A stretch of 64,000 nucleotides of DNA from Silurus meridionalis (lineage: Eukaryota; Chordata; Actinopteri; Siluriformes; Siluridae). Numbering within the stretch: the stretch's first letter is position 1; each line of letters begins with the position of its first letter. The position numbers were made by a program, and so were the translations under genes. Under the pieces are notes generated by a model that was given only the letters and a program-made list of their open reading frames with translations, was not told the origin of the DNA and did no database searches. Positions 1 through 11,690 of this stretch are shown in pieces. The DNA is taken from the NCBI RefSeq assembly GCF_014805685.1, contig NC_060902.1:1648145-1712144 (forward strand), given 5' to 3'.

Positions 1-265
1 ATCTCTCTCCCTTTACCAGTCATAGCACCAACATTTAAAGTACCAACCTGAACTTCCACTCTCCTCCACTTCTCCTTTCCCTGCTGTCTCTGTAGACGTC
101 TTCCTCCTCTCCTTCTCCTCCTTCGGCCAACAGTAGCCCAATTTCCACCGGTACCTTGTTGGCCACCTGTTGGTGGTCGTTGGTAATCCGGGCCTCGCCC
201 GATCCGGTATGAAATTCTCTTTCGTGACCTTCACATTTATCTGGGCCTGGGACCGGCACTAAGAG
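1..265 (-). mobile_element. RTE-type LINE fragment, start of endonuclease region
   Basis: Read on the minus strand, overlapping frames give the N-terminal leader of a fish RTE-clade LINE. It ends in the stretch that normally precedes the apurinic endonuclease (EWKFRLVL, then a start like NVGAMTGKG at the window edge). The frame is broken: two overlapping frames carry successive pieces. The 3' part of the same element type recurs at 19595, 45985 and 48806. The copy is cut off by the window start. The family call rests on remembered protein patterns. Confidence 0.6.
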
Positions 266-365
266 TGCACTAACTTATGCAACTCTAAGGGCTGGGTTCA
301 TATATATATATAATTTTATTTATTTATTTATTTATTTTTGTGAGATGGAGAGAGACGTCCAGGTG

Positions 366-1325
366 CTAGTTGCTGGGTGTCTCCTGGTTTAAACTCCGAA
401 TGGCCTGCGGGAAGAAGCTCCTCCTCATTCTCTCTGTGTTTGCTTTCAAAGTACGGAAGCGCTTCCCTGAATACAACAGAGAAAAGGGTCTAATGTTGGG
501 ATTGCTGAGGTCCTTCATAATCTTCCTGGCTCTGGTCCGGCACCGCGTGCTGTAAATGTCCTGCAGGTCAGGGAGTTCGGTTCGGATGGTACGTTTAGCT
601 GACCGCACCACCCTCTGGAGGGCTCATCTGTCCTGCATGGTGCTGTTCCTGAACCAGGAAGTGATGTCCCGTCAGGACGCTCTCATTGGTGCAGGTGTAG
701 AAAATCCTTATCACTTGAGAGGGTAGTTTAAAGTCCCTTAAGCGTCTCAGATGGTACATACGCTGCCGGGCTTCTTCACCAAGGTGCTGATGTGATAGGA
801 CCAAGACAGGTCCTGTGTGATGTGAACACCTAGGTACTGGAAACTGTCCACTTTCCACTGGGGTCCCATTGATGTTTAGAGTTTGGTATGGCTGCTCCTG
901 CTTCCTGCTAAAGTCCACTATCAACTCCTTAATTTTGCTGACACTCAGGAGAAGATTGTTTTCTTGGCACCATCTCTCCAGATTTTTCATCTCTTGCAGG
1001 TAGGCCGTCTCGTCGTTGTTGGAGATCGGGTCCACAACAACATTGTTGTCAGCAAACTTGCTGGTGGAGGAATTGGAAGTGGCCACACAGTCATGTGTGT
1101 ACAGCAGGGGGCTCAGAACACAACCCTGAGGAGCTTCAGTGCTGAGGGTGTGGGTGGATGAGGTGTGTTTGCCCACCTGTACGGCTTGTAGTCTGTCTGT
1201 CTGTCAGGATGTTGGGGATCCATTGACACAGGTGTAGTCTGAGTCCCAGGTCCTCCTTAGACATGAGCGTGGAGGGATTATGGTGTTGAACGCAGAACTG
1301 TAGTCCACAAACAGCATTTCTGCAT
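366..1325 (-). mobile_element. L2/Rex1-type LINE, 3' half of reverse transcriptase (decayed)
   Basis: Translated on the minus strand, this shows reverse transcriptase blocks in order: FVDYSSAFNTI (box A) near 1290-1320, APQGCVLSPLLY near 1110-1140, and KFADNNVV where an active enzyme has FADD, so the second catalytic aspartate is asparagine. The C-terminal part follows (LQDIYSTRCRTRARKIMKD and SFFPQAIRSLNQ). Several frame changes are needed. It is 5'-truncated at about 1325, as usual for LINEs. Assignment to the CR1/L2 group is by recalled family pattern. Confidence 0.75.
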
Positions 1326-1544
1326 AATTATTGCTTTATAGATAAAGACTTAAGAAACTTTTCACAGAATCTCACTCTCTCTCTATATGAGATATCATCA
1401 TATATTTTGTTATCAAATTATAGATAAAATACTCCAATGAGGTTCTCTGGGGTCATGTGATCCCAGAACCATGTGACAGATTACATCAACGTGTTGCACC
1501 AACCACTCCAGAAAGCACTGACTTTTACAATTAGGTCACTTTCA

Positions 1545-1875
1545 GGACTTGTTTTGATAGAAATATTCCAAACAAAAGTATGTGCACCTCTGACCTTTCA
1601 CGAGGTTTCTACCCAATCTGTTGGCGAAAAATTCTGAAGCACAATTTGTGAAGTTCCTTAGAACTTAGAGGCCCAAATCCTGTTCCAGCTCTTGTGCACA
1701 AAGCTTGTTTCATAAAGACATTGAGAATCTGAATGTTCGGCACGAAACCCTGATTTCCTCAACCCCATTGAACACTTTTGGGGTTGAACTGGACCTGAGG
1801 CCTTCTGGACATCAGGACATCAGTCCCTGACCCAGTAATGTTCTTGTAGAAAGACCACAAATCCTGTGTGATTGT
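1545..1875 (+). mobile_element. Tc1-derived miniature element, degraded copy
   Basis: This holds the recognisable stretches caaacaaaagtatgtgcacctctgac, cctgttccagctcttgtgcacaaagc and accccattgaacacttttggg. The last translates as the NPIEHFWG-type motif of a Tc1 transposase. It is a diverged member of the family seen better at 10114, 29349 and 38706. No coding capacity remains. Confidence 0.55.
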
Positions 1876-2170
1876 AAATGATGGTTGATTAAAGGTTCCT
1901 CCATGTTTATGAAATATTTATGATGTTCATGATTATCCAAACCTGTTTATTACATTTTCAAGAAATGGACAAAACATAGTGAAATTTCTGCTGTATTTTA
2001 TACTTCAGCTGAACTCTGAGACCCAAAACCTGTTCTAGCATGACAGAAATGTAAGATGAGATGTTCAAAAAGTGGCTTCATCCATGCTAAGATAAATTCC
2101 TCCATGAGAATGTTAACCAGTCATTTAACATTTAATTACGTACCCGACTGAACTCGTGTTCTCCCATTAG

Positions 2171-5100
2171 AACGTGGAGCTTGGCTCACTGTGGAGAGAT
2201 CAGACAGCGGTGATATTTTTCCTGCGACGCTTCGGCTGTCAGATCTGCCGCTGGGCCGCGGTGGAGGTCAGCAAGCTGGAGGGATCTCTGAGAGCGAACG
2301 ACGTGGCCCTCGTCGGAATCGGACCCGAGGAGACGGGACTCAAAGAGTTTATGGATGGCGGATTTTTTAAAGGAGGCGAGTTTCTGGAATTCATTCCTGC
2401 ATTCCTTGAGTCGTTTTTCTAACCTCGGGTTTGATTGAATGTTTGTCCCAGATGTTTTATTGCCTTCTTGTGATTACACAAGCCGATATCAGCTTTATCA
2501 CATGATTAATGGCATCACGACGTCCCTGCGTTATGAAACTGTCTTACTGTGTTTTTTTTCCTTTTCAGATATTTACATTGACGAAACAAAGCAGTGCTAC
2601 AAGGAGCTTGGATTTAAAAGGTATGGAAACAAATGCATTTTTTCAAATGTCCTCAATCTATAGAGCTGCAAACACAAAAGTATATAACGTTGATCTTTTT
2701 ATAACTCATTATAACTCTTACATGCCGTAGAGGCGTTATAACTGCACCAGGACATTAACTTAGTGGGAAGATTTACAAACAAATCTATATCAATTATCAT
2801 ATAATCTATACTGTGTATATGTTCTAGAGCCTTTATAATACTCCTGAATTAGTATGTTCACGTCATAGAACCTTTTTAACCCTTTCACAGATATAACGCG
2901 TTTAACCTGCTACCTGCTGCTTTGGGAAAGCAAGTAAGAGAAATCGCATCGAAGGTAATAACAATGTTTTTGCAGTTATGACAATTATTGTAAATAATTC
3001 AGCCATGAATTACAAAAATACTGTAAATGTGTTGGAAAAAGGTCTCGATTTTGATCTCATTCAGGCAAGTAATGAAGGAATTCAGGGCAACTTCAGTGGA
3101 GATCTTCTGCAGAGCGGCGGCATGCTGATTGTAGCCAAAGGTATTTCATAATTCATCTTCTTTACTTCAATACTTCCTGAACAAAACACATAAAAATAGA
3201 CTTTATAGTGTATTGTGTACTATAAAGACTGAACACCGGTAGGGTTCTTTGGATAATTAAGGGATCTTAGCTTCCTTTAATTGAAAAATCTCTCGTAAAA
3301 CCTGCCCTTGAATTGTTTTTTCTTTGAAGAAAGGATCCAAGGAAAAGTTTTTCGTAAAAAAAAAAAAAAAAAGTAAAAATGTTCAGGATTTGCGTTTACT
3401 CAGGCTGCCACTAGTGGGCAGTGCAGCTTTATTTATATTTGCTCTGTTCCATTAGAAGACTTTAATACTGGATATTTATATTAAAGGATATTTATAACTG
3501 AAATTTAGGCATTAATATCAAACACTGATATTAGACTTCGATATTAGACAATAACATTTGGCATTAATATTAGACACTAACATTGGACATTAAGGTTGGA
3601 AACACTCATATTGGACATTTATACTGATAATGATAGTGAACATTGATATTGGACATTCACATTAGACAATAATATTGGACATTTGTATTAGACATTCATA
3701 CCAGTAATTAAAATTTAGACTTTGGACATTCATACTGGACATTTATATTGAATACTGATACGGGACACTGATACTGTTCTCATCGTGTGAAGGTGGTGAG
3801 AAGGTCCTGTTGCACTTTATTCAAGAAACACCAGGAGATCTGGTGCCTCTAATAGACATCACCAAAGCCCTGGGCATCAGTGCCAGTGTGCAGGCCGGAG
3901 AGAAACCTCAGGTGAGACATACAGGATTATACCAAGTTTATACAAATCATCATGTACTTTTTTAATTTAACCAAACTTACTGTGTAGAAAGAAATGAGAA
4001 GTGTTTTCTAAATAAAAACAAAGCAAAGCGAGGAAACGATGGATTAATTAAAAACTTCAAAATAATTAGTAAAGCTGTCTAGCTGTGTAATAATGTTTTG
4101 ATCGAAAGCAGTCACATGATTCCTGCATTGATTTAAGTTGTACATTGAGAAAGTGAACTGATCTCAGAACAGTTTGTGATCTTTCCATGGAGACATTTGA
4201 GAAATGAGTTGTGCCGTCTGTTAATACGAAGGAAAAAAAGCCATGAGAAATTTCATGATGTTAGATATTTCAATAGTTTTTTGTTACATGTCCAACATGA
4301 TTTTGGTCATTAGCCTGTAAAGCTCATAAAAATTAAAAAAAATATATATATAGAAAATTATACAGATATAACAAGAAGAAAATAAAATGTGTCTCTTCCT
4401 TATCTCCTAATGGCAGATGAAAATAGAATTATGATATGTGAGGAACATATATTATAATATATATTTATGACAAATAGTGACAAATAACCAGTCTAAAAGA
4501 TAAGTGAATTGAAAACAATTTTATAAAAAAAAAATATTATTAAAAATAAATTCCTATATTTATATCTTTGTATTAAAATGTACCTAAAAACCTACCAGGA
4601 ACACAGGATGCATTTTGACTTAAAAGGAAAAAAAAATGCAACTTTATGCAACACAATGCATGTGAACGTCTTTTCAGTATTTTAAAGGTTTCGCAGCAAT
4701 TTGGGAAACAGTGCCACCTATAGGTGTATTTTAGAACAGCAGCGTATATATAATAATATAATATATACCGGTACCGGTACCGCGCATCCATAATATATAT
4801 ATCATTTTAATTTTTTGAGCATCCCATTCCATATTTAGTCCCTATTTCTGTAATAATAATCTCCGCTCTTCTGGAAAGATGATTTCTGGAGATTTATTCA
4901 GCCACAAGGGTGTTAGTAAAATCAGGTACCGATGTAGGTAACGAGGCCTGGGGTGCAGTCAGCGTTCACATTCATCCCAGAGGTGCTCAATAGGGTTTTA
5001 TAGCAGGAGATCTTCCACCAAATCCAGCCCATGTAAAGCAGATCTTCATGGAGATGGCTTGATGCACAGGGGCGTTGTCATGCAGGAACGGGTTCAGGTC

Positions 5101-5495
5101 TCCTAGTTTAAATAAAGGGAAAATTTCATGGTACAGAATATTATAGAATTGTGTGCCTCCAGATTTGTGCTAACAGTTTGGAGAAGAACTATATCTGAGT
5201 TTTGTTTCTGGGGACATGCGGTAATGGGAAAATCCTCCGCTTCGGGTCATTTCACCATGTTTACTCCGTTTGGGGTTCTTAAAACCCCACCTTCAGTTCC
5301 TGCACAGATATTTCTGTCTCTGTGCGTCAGTCACCGGCCGGGCTTTTGTCATGTCAGTGCTTTTAATCATTTAATGCCACCTTTGATATGAGCAGTTTCC
5401 TGTCATCCAGACGTTTGATCAGATATACCAAAAAAAAGTCATTAATCATGTAAAATGTATTTATTTCTCCTTTTTCCTCAAACGCTTTTAGTAGA

Positions 5496-5581
<86 letters not shown>

Positions 5582-5911
5582 TAGACCTAGAGCTGTGTGG
5601 TGTTTCTGAGAATAGAGTTTCTGTGTAAATAAGTCTTCTCTGAATGCAGATTCAGTCTTTACCCAGACTTCTAACAATCAGAGGAAAGATCTGGTTTATT
5701 TTAGTGCTGGTTCAGGCTCACGGGTCAATAACAACATGCACAGATGAAATATAGATAACGTTTTATTTATAAATGAGTTACCTAAAAGTTTTAAAACTGC
5801 GTGTGAATTTATTTAGATCTTCTTCTGATACATGAAAGTGAAATGAGGGGAAAAAAATCAAACATCTATTTATAATTATATACAATAATATATACTTTTA
5901 CTAGTAGTTAT

Positions 5912-5957
<46 letters not shown>

Positions 5958-5980
5958 TGAAATAGCGCAGGACCCCCCCC

Positions 5981-6030
<50 letters not shown>

Positions 6031-6643
6031 TATTTTTTTCTGTTTGAGACTGTTTGAGAAATCGCAGGGGAAAAATATACCCAATGTTTTTTTTTAAACC
6101 TAAACAACTGTATATTTTATTTTTATATATAAATATATATAATATTTTTATTTTTCTGAAATCTAATATAGTTATGAACAATAAATAATTAAATAAATAC
6201 AAATAAAACGATATTTTATAATTATAATTAAGTAATAATAATACCAATAATAATAATAATAATAAAGAAAAATACAATCTATTTATACGTTCTGCTTGAA
6301 ATTTTTTTTTAAATCCGCTCAATTAGATTCATGCAATCAATAAGTAAACGAGCAAACAAACAAACAAATAAATAAATGGAAAAAAAAATGCGTGCAGAAA
6401 AATAAATACATAAAAAAACCTGCTTACTTATTCATTTAAGTTTAAATTAGATCATTTAGCTCAAGGTGACTTTACAACAGGCTGAAAAGGGTTGCAGTAT
6501 TTATCAAATTTGCATTTTATTTATTTACTTGTTTGTTTGTTTGTTTGCCTGAAATGCCTTTAACCTTTAACCTACATGTAAATCTCTTTAAAGGAAAATC
6601 AATGACTGCATAAAACACAGACAGCATCTCAATCCATACAGCT

Positions 6644-6722
<79 letters not shown>

Positions 6723-7272
6723 AACCGTTTGCCTCTCGACCCAAATGCAGCACTGTATCCTGCATGTAAACACGCCGTCACTCAGAACTCTTTATCACGA
6801 ACCCGATCATCGTCGTGTCTCTGAAGTCTGAATGAGTTTCCACTCCGTCCTGAAGGAAGGAAACATCTCAGCAGATGCAGACACAGACGCAGTCTAGACG
6901 GGCAGGAAGTGTCACACCACGCATGTATCACTTATAGGCTCTGTTACTATCAGCATGGCCATCGGAGGTCACGTGTGTGAATACGTATGGAGGGGAACGT
7001 TTCTATTTTAGCCGCTTTATTCACAATGTGTTTAAATAAACATTGTTCGCGTTCGAGCGCTCGTTCTTTACGCAGACGGGAATAACAGGACGTGGTCTTA
7101 TTTACTCGTATAAAAGAACAGCGCGAGAACTTCTGAGAAACGTCTCCTCTGCTAGCTGATGAATAGACGTGATGATGAAGCCGCAGACTCGACGTGATCT
7201 CACCAGGTTTTTCTCAATTCATGTTCTGTGTTTTTCTTCTTTTAGTGCAATGAAGACGTCTGTACAAAATGA
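2171..7272 (+). CDS. prxl2b: Peroxiredoxin-like 2B (prostamide/prostaglandin F synthase), first exon missing
   Basis: Coding exons seen: 2171-2375, 2569-2620, 2891-2954, 3065-3140, 3793-3911 and 7246-7272 (stop TGA 7270-7272). Phases agree at every joint and give about 180 residues; the family has about 200, so a short first exon of about 20 codons lies upstream. No such exon was found in 1320-2170. The protein has a thioredoxin fold with the CxxC redox pair in RFGCQICRW (Cys codons at 2237 and 2246), then LVGIGPEETGLKEF, YIDETKQCYKELGFKR, GDLLQSGGMLIVAKGGEKV and the ending CNEDVCTK. The family reduces prostaglandin H2 and prostamide H2 to the F2-alpha forms, using reduced thioredoxin, in the cytosol. 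The second intron seen is a long 3.3 kb one before the last exon, filled with repeats. The intron after 2375 starts with GC, not GT; reading phase and the conserved FFKG-D-IYIDE join require it. The neighbour is mmel1 in tail-to-tail orientation. Confidence 0.92.
2376..2568 (+). other. prxl2b: GC-AG intron in prxl2b
   Basis: The donor reads GGAG|GCGAGT and the acceptor CTTTTCAG|AT. Splicing here joins G|AT to give FFKG-D-IYIDE, the expected protein, and no GT in phase is available nearby. GC donors with otherwise strong consensus are a known minority class handled by the major spliceosome. Confidence 0.8.
3465..3785. repeat. Degenerate short-period minisatellite in prxl2b intron
   Basis: About 320 bases are built from diverged repeats of a 12-16 base unit close to tattggacattcata (variants ttagacaataata, actgatattggac). 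It sits just before the 3793 exon. Copies are too diverged for a strict period. Confidence 0.6.
4811..5195 (-). mobile_element. Tc1-derived miniature element (reverse copy)
   Basis: On the minus strand this reads aggagacctgaacccgttcc, the cctgtgcatcaagccatctccatgaag block, the CCTATTGAGCACC stretch (NPIEHLW), and the tccagaagagcggag 3' block. These come in the same order as the + copies at 10114 and 38706. It lies in the last prxl2b intron. No intact ORF. Confidence 0.65.
5498..5580. repeat. (TG)n microsatellite
   Basis: About 80 bases of TG with a single TATG interruption near 5525. Confidence 0.95.
5908..6030. repeat. Inverted (AAT)n / (ATT)n pair
   Basis: About 45 bases of AAT repeats (to 5956) are followed by a spacer ending in a run of C, then about 48 bases of TTA/ATT repeats. 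The two arrays are reverse complements and could form a long A-T stem. AT-rich simple sequence continues to about 6420. Confidence 0.9.
6645..6720. repeat. (TG)n microsatellite
   Basis: An uninterrupted TG array of about 75 bases within the last prxl2b intron. Confidence 0.95.
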
Positions 7273-7410
7273 AGAGCTGCTCTTCTTTCTCTCGACACCT
7301 CAGCGCCATGATGTTCTTCTACACAAAGCTCCAACAGACTTGTGATTACATAATTACATCATGTGAAGGATCTCAAACTCCCAACCTGCTAAATCAAAAA
7401 AATTAAAACA

Positions 7411-7416
7411 AATAAA
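7411..7416 (+). promoter_or_regulatory. prxl2b: Candidate poly(A) signal of prxl2b
   Basis: AATAAA, 139 bases after the prxl2b stop codon, is the first canonical signal downstream. A run of T and an A-rich stretch follow within 50 bases. Confidence 0.55.
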
Positions 7417-7489
7417 AGAAATGATGTGTTTTTTTTGTTTCTATGTAACAAATGTAAAAAAAAAAAAAAAAAAAACACTCAAGAATTGG

Positions 7490-7960
7490 ACAGTAAATGA
7501 GTGAGGGAAAGTTCTGTGGAGTCCAAACAGAACATCTGAAGAACTTGTGTAAGCTGGAGAACAGGAGAGAAGATGTGATCAGACTCCCTCACCCCCACAC
7601 TCACACATGGAGGTGGAAGATTAATGGTTTGGGGTTGCTTTGGAGCAGAGAAGGTTGGAGATTTATTCCAACACACATTCAGTAAACAATTATGGCTCCC
7701 ATTCCAAACTTCAACACCATGCAGCTCCGTCTGGAAGTTCTGTCAGTGTTATTTAGAGAGAAAACAGTGGTCTGGAGTGATATCTATCACTTAACAACCT
7801 GCCCAGTCACCGCACCTAAATTCTATTTAACTGCTCTGGGATGAAAACTGGATCACAAAGAAATCTTCAGATACTGAAGAACATCTGTGACGAGTTTTAG
7901 AAAAAGTATTTCAGCTGAATGTTTGGAGGAAAGAAGTTTCTGGATTCTGAGGGCATGTGA
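7490..7960 (+). mobile_element. Tc1-like transposase relic
   Basis: With frame changes the + strand reads as Tc1 transposase blocks: GGGRLMVWGCFGAEKVGD near 7605-7660, a QRHAIPSG-like stretch near 7720, and a region matching SPDLNPI..LWDE near 7805-7845 with stops. Poly-A lies before it at 7457-7475. The gene is dead, with both frameshifts and stops. Confidence 0.65.
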
Positions 7961-8038
7961 AGCTGTTCTTCATGCTAAGAGAGGATTTTTATTTTCTATT
8001 TTACTGCATGAAAATAGAAGAAATGTCTAAAAAACAAA

Positions 8039-8040
<2 letters not shown>

Positions 8041-8080
<40 letters not shown>
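8041..8080. repeat. (CA)n microsatellite
   Basis: A 40-base CA array at the edge of the Tc1 relic that follows. Confidence 0.95.
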
Positions 8081-8081
<1 letters not shown>

Positions 8082-8082
<1 letters not shown>

Positions 8083-9215
8083 CTGAAAAGTATGTGCAGA
8101 ACTCAATACTCAGGTCGGGGTTCAGTCTGCATGAGTTACTGCAGCAATGCGGCGTGGCACGGAGGCGATCGGTCTGTGACGCTGCTGACGTGTTCTGGAA
8201 GCCCAGGTTGCTCTGATGTGGCCTTCAGCTCTTCTACGTTGTCGGGTCTGTTGTCTCAAATCTTCCTCTTTACAATAACTATAGATTCTCCATGGGGTTT
8301 AGGGCCGGAGAGTCTGCTGGCCAGTCAAGCACAAGCACAGGCAGTGTGGGCAGGTGACGAGTCCTGCTGGAAAACTAAATCAGCATCTCCATAAAGCTGG
8401 TCAGCAGAGGGAAGCATGAAGTGCTCTAGAACTTCCTGGTAGATGCCTGTGCTGAACGTGGACCTGATAAAACTCAGTGGACCAACACCAGCAGATCACA
8501 TGACCCCAAACCACCACTGACTGTGAACACTTTACACTGGACCTCAAGCAACTTGGATTCTGTGCTTCTCCTCTCTTGTTCCTCCTCCAGACTCTGGGGC
8601 CTTGATTTCCACATGAAATGCTGAATTTTCTTTTATCTGAAAAGACGATTTTGTCCCACTGAGCAACAGTCCAGTCCTTTTTGTCCTTTGTCCAGGTGAG
8701 ACACCGCTGACGTTGTCTCTGGGTCAGGAGCTGCTCGACACGAGGAACACATCAGCTGTAGCCCATGGAGATGTCTGTGTGTGTGGAGGCTCTTAAAGCA
8801 CTGACTCCAGCTGCAGTCCACTTTTGTGAATCTCCACAAATTCTTGAATGAGCTTGTTTCTCATTTTTCTACTACATTTTTTCCTTCAATTCAACTTTAC
8901 ATTAATGTGCCTGGATCCAGCAGTCTGTGAACAGCAGCGATGACCTTTTGGGTCTCACCCTCCATGTGCAGGGGGTCAATGATCAGACTGCTGACTGTCG
9001 AGTCAGCAGTCTTCCCCATGACTGTGGAGCCTGAACCAGACTGAGACACCATTTAAAGACTCGGATAATCTGAGCAGGTGTTTGGATTTAATGAGCTGAT
9101 TAGAGTGAGACACCACGAGTCTCCAATATTCAACTTTCTCACAATATTCTCATTTTCTCAGATACTGAATTTTGGGTTTTTATCAGCTGTAAGTCAAAAT
9201 CATCCAAATTAAACA
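8082..9215 (-). mobile_element. Tc1-like DNA transposon relic (second family)
   Basis: On the minus strand this is a decayed Tc1-type element. Its transposase text is recognisable around KDWTAAEW..FSDE (8640-8690), GNQGPRVW-like (8600) and the VGPL block (8470-8490). It ends in a conserved non-coding terminal stretch near 9130-9215 (tctcagatactgaattttgggttttta). Internal deletions have removed the DLNPIE region. It is a different family from the element at 53176. Family membership is from memory of a repeat common in fish. Confidence 0.65.
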
Positions 9216-9227
9216 CTTAAAATACAT

Positions 9228-9230
<3 letters not shown>

Positions 9231-9278
<48 letters not shown>
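9231..9278. repeat. (TG)n microsatellite
   Basis: A TG array of about 48 bases; an (ATA)n tract follows at 9333-9373. Confidence 0.95.
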
Positions 9279-9279
<1 letters not shown>

Positions 9280-10113
9280 TAAATCTATATATTATACCAG
9301 TTTGTTGGCTTCACAAAATCAGTAGATATAGGTGATAATAATAATAATAACACTAATAATAATAATAATAATGAGGTTTGCATCATCACACTGCATTTAA
9401 TTCCATTTACTTTGAAACCTACTAATAATATTACTATGTTAATTAATTATTTATCTTACATTAAAATGTTCTCAGTTTAAACAAAAGAGCAACAAAGTAA
9501 TATATGAATATAACATATGGAAGTTTATTTCCCCGTGTTTCACGTTTTCTGTTTTTCTGCCACCAGTAAATAATTTTCAGATAAAACACACGAGCAGCTG
9601 ATGATTTGCAAATTGAAATGTTTATTCATATACATGTTTTTTATCCTAAAATATCAAGAACATGTTTAAAATGACACACATTCAGGTTTAACTTCATTAA
9701 TACACATACTGTAAGTGGCCTTTTGGAACAACTTCAGTGATTACATTAAAGACCTTTTTTTCTCCCACAGCAGACGGAAAATGTACAAAAGTATTCACAT
9801 AGCAGCATCTGAAATTACTGAGCGTCACACCCGAGCGCGTGACGTTAAAACCAAACCGGATCTTCTGGATTCATTCTGGGTTTTTAAAATGCTTTTTAAA
9901 TGCACTTTCGGATTGTGCGCATGGTTCGACATGCGACGCGGTTCCACATGCACGTGTTACTTTACTGTTGTACAAGACGCCGTAAAACGATGCGTAAAAT
10001 ATCCATAATACACAAAAAGGCAGTTTATCAGCACACACGTGGCAAAAGCATTCAAGAAGTCTTTCATTTTAAGTTTAGAAGTAGCATCTATCATCATCTA
10101 TCATCCATACACG

Positions 10114-10508
10114 ATATGGCCAAAAGTATTGGAACACTGACTTTTCCAGCCATGTGCTTTTTTTTCTAATTGTTTGCACAAAGTTTGAGGCTTCACTTTA
10201 CCTAGGAGATCCAAAGCCGTGAAGATTTACTTTTACATCTACATTGGAGTGGAAGATCTCCTGCTATAGAGCTTTGACCTCAACCCTATGGGGGATGAAT
10301 GTGAACGCTGACTGCACCCCAGATCTCCTCACCTTCTCACCCATACACCCTTGTGGCTGAATGAATCTCCACAAAATTTGGTGGAACATCTTCCCAGAAG
10401 AGTGGAGCTCATTATACGAGGAAATTGGGAATAAATGTGGAATGGGATGTTCACAAAGAAGCACAAAGCGGTCTTCTAGTCAGGTGTCCACAAACTTTTG
10501 TTCATACT
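10114..10508 (+). mobile_element. Tc1-derived miniature element, near full length
   Basis: The left end atatggccaaaagtattgg matches the reverse complement of the right end caaacttttgttcatact, giving inverted ends of about 25 bases. The interior carries transposase-derived text: GACCTCAACCCTATG (DLNPM) and the cttcccagaagagtggag block. It is about 395 bases and non-autonomous. The same family occurs at 20861, 29349, 38706, 43081 and 48128. Confidence 0.8.
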
Positions 10509-11249
10509 GTGTGTATTATATAAATAAACTTGGCATTGAAAGTTTCTGTTACATGATTCTCTCACAAACAAAAAAAGTACACACTCGACATTTTGTGTGT
10601 GTGTGTGTGTGTGAAGTGTTTACATTGACTTTTTGCTTTACATAGTTGTGAGAATCGGCTGAATTATACTAAAATGAGAAACACTTAAGGCTGTAACGTA
10701 CACACTGTATAAAACACCAACCGTTTCCCTGAACAACTGTGTAAAAACAGACGAGTAACGAATTACAGGAAAAAACAGCATAATTATATTTATTTTCTGT
10801 TATTGATTGGTTTTCGCTGTTCTCTTACACAGAAGCATTGTTGGTAATCAATACTGAAGAAACCCTACTCATCATCATTATCTTTGATTGATCTCATAAC
10901 GAGTCCTCTGTTTTCGTGGGTGTGGCCTCTTCCAGGATAACCCCGCCCACCATCAACAGGGTTTTGACAGAAACGAGAACGATGGAAATGGTTTGGCGTT
11001 TACATGTAATACTGAATTGTAATACACTTGAACTGAGCATCTGAAGGAGATCTGGGATCAGTGTGTGATCCTACATTCACGTTAGCAAGCGAATGTTCAC
11101 ACGAGACAAACGTGACTGAGCCAGCAAGATTTGATTTGAGAATATGCAAATTAGGTAAGACACATTAAAGCGAGAAATACTTAATGACACTCTCTACTTC
11201 TACATCGAAATTATTTCCAGTTAACAAAAAACTTCTCTGTTCATCTACA

Positions 11250-11690
11250 AGGTGAAATCAGAAAGTTTGGAGACTCGCTCTGTTTACAGGAAAGTACTTT
11301 ATTAATCTACGTTTGCACACGATCACCTTTAAAATAATCCCCTTCACAGCAATACAGCGCCTCCTAGCATTCCTCTGGAACGTGTCCTGGAAGTCTTCTT
11401 TTCAAAGCGTGTCAAGAACCCAAAGTGATTCATGCAGGATCTCTGCAACGGTGTCAAAACTGTGATGTGGGTGTGGAAGTGAGATCATATTGTTCTCACA
11501 AGTGAGAAGCGAGACATCGTCTCTGTGGCAGATTTGCCCAGTTTAATACAAATTTCACTATTGCTCTTTGTTCTAATTTTGCTTGACGTATGACGGTCGG
11601 TGCTCCCTGTGACTGTGCATGCAGCCTTGTGCTGCCATCTGCTGGAATGTTACAAAACTAATTCTAAACATTTTGATACCGTGTTGTACA
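11250..11690 (-). mobile_element. Mariner-like element remnant (internally deleted)
   Basis: The left end aggtgaaatcagaaagtttgg and the right end aacattttgataccg match each other inversely and match ends at 36050 and 58235. In between are the 3' and 5' ends of a mariner transposon (tccggaacgtgt..cttcttttcaaagcgtgtcaag, then gctccctgtgactgtgcatgcagccttgtgctgccatctgctg). The transposase core is deleted. Confidence 0.7.

Noticed and set aside
5363..5677. Open frames made of THTHTH, YIYIYI, SLSLSL or CVCVCV repeats (also near 6517, 19034, 30122, 33657, 39253, 47785, 52077 and 63123)
   Set aside because: They are translations of dinucleotide or tetranucleotide arrays with no unique domain, and they occur in several frames at once.
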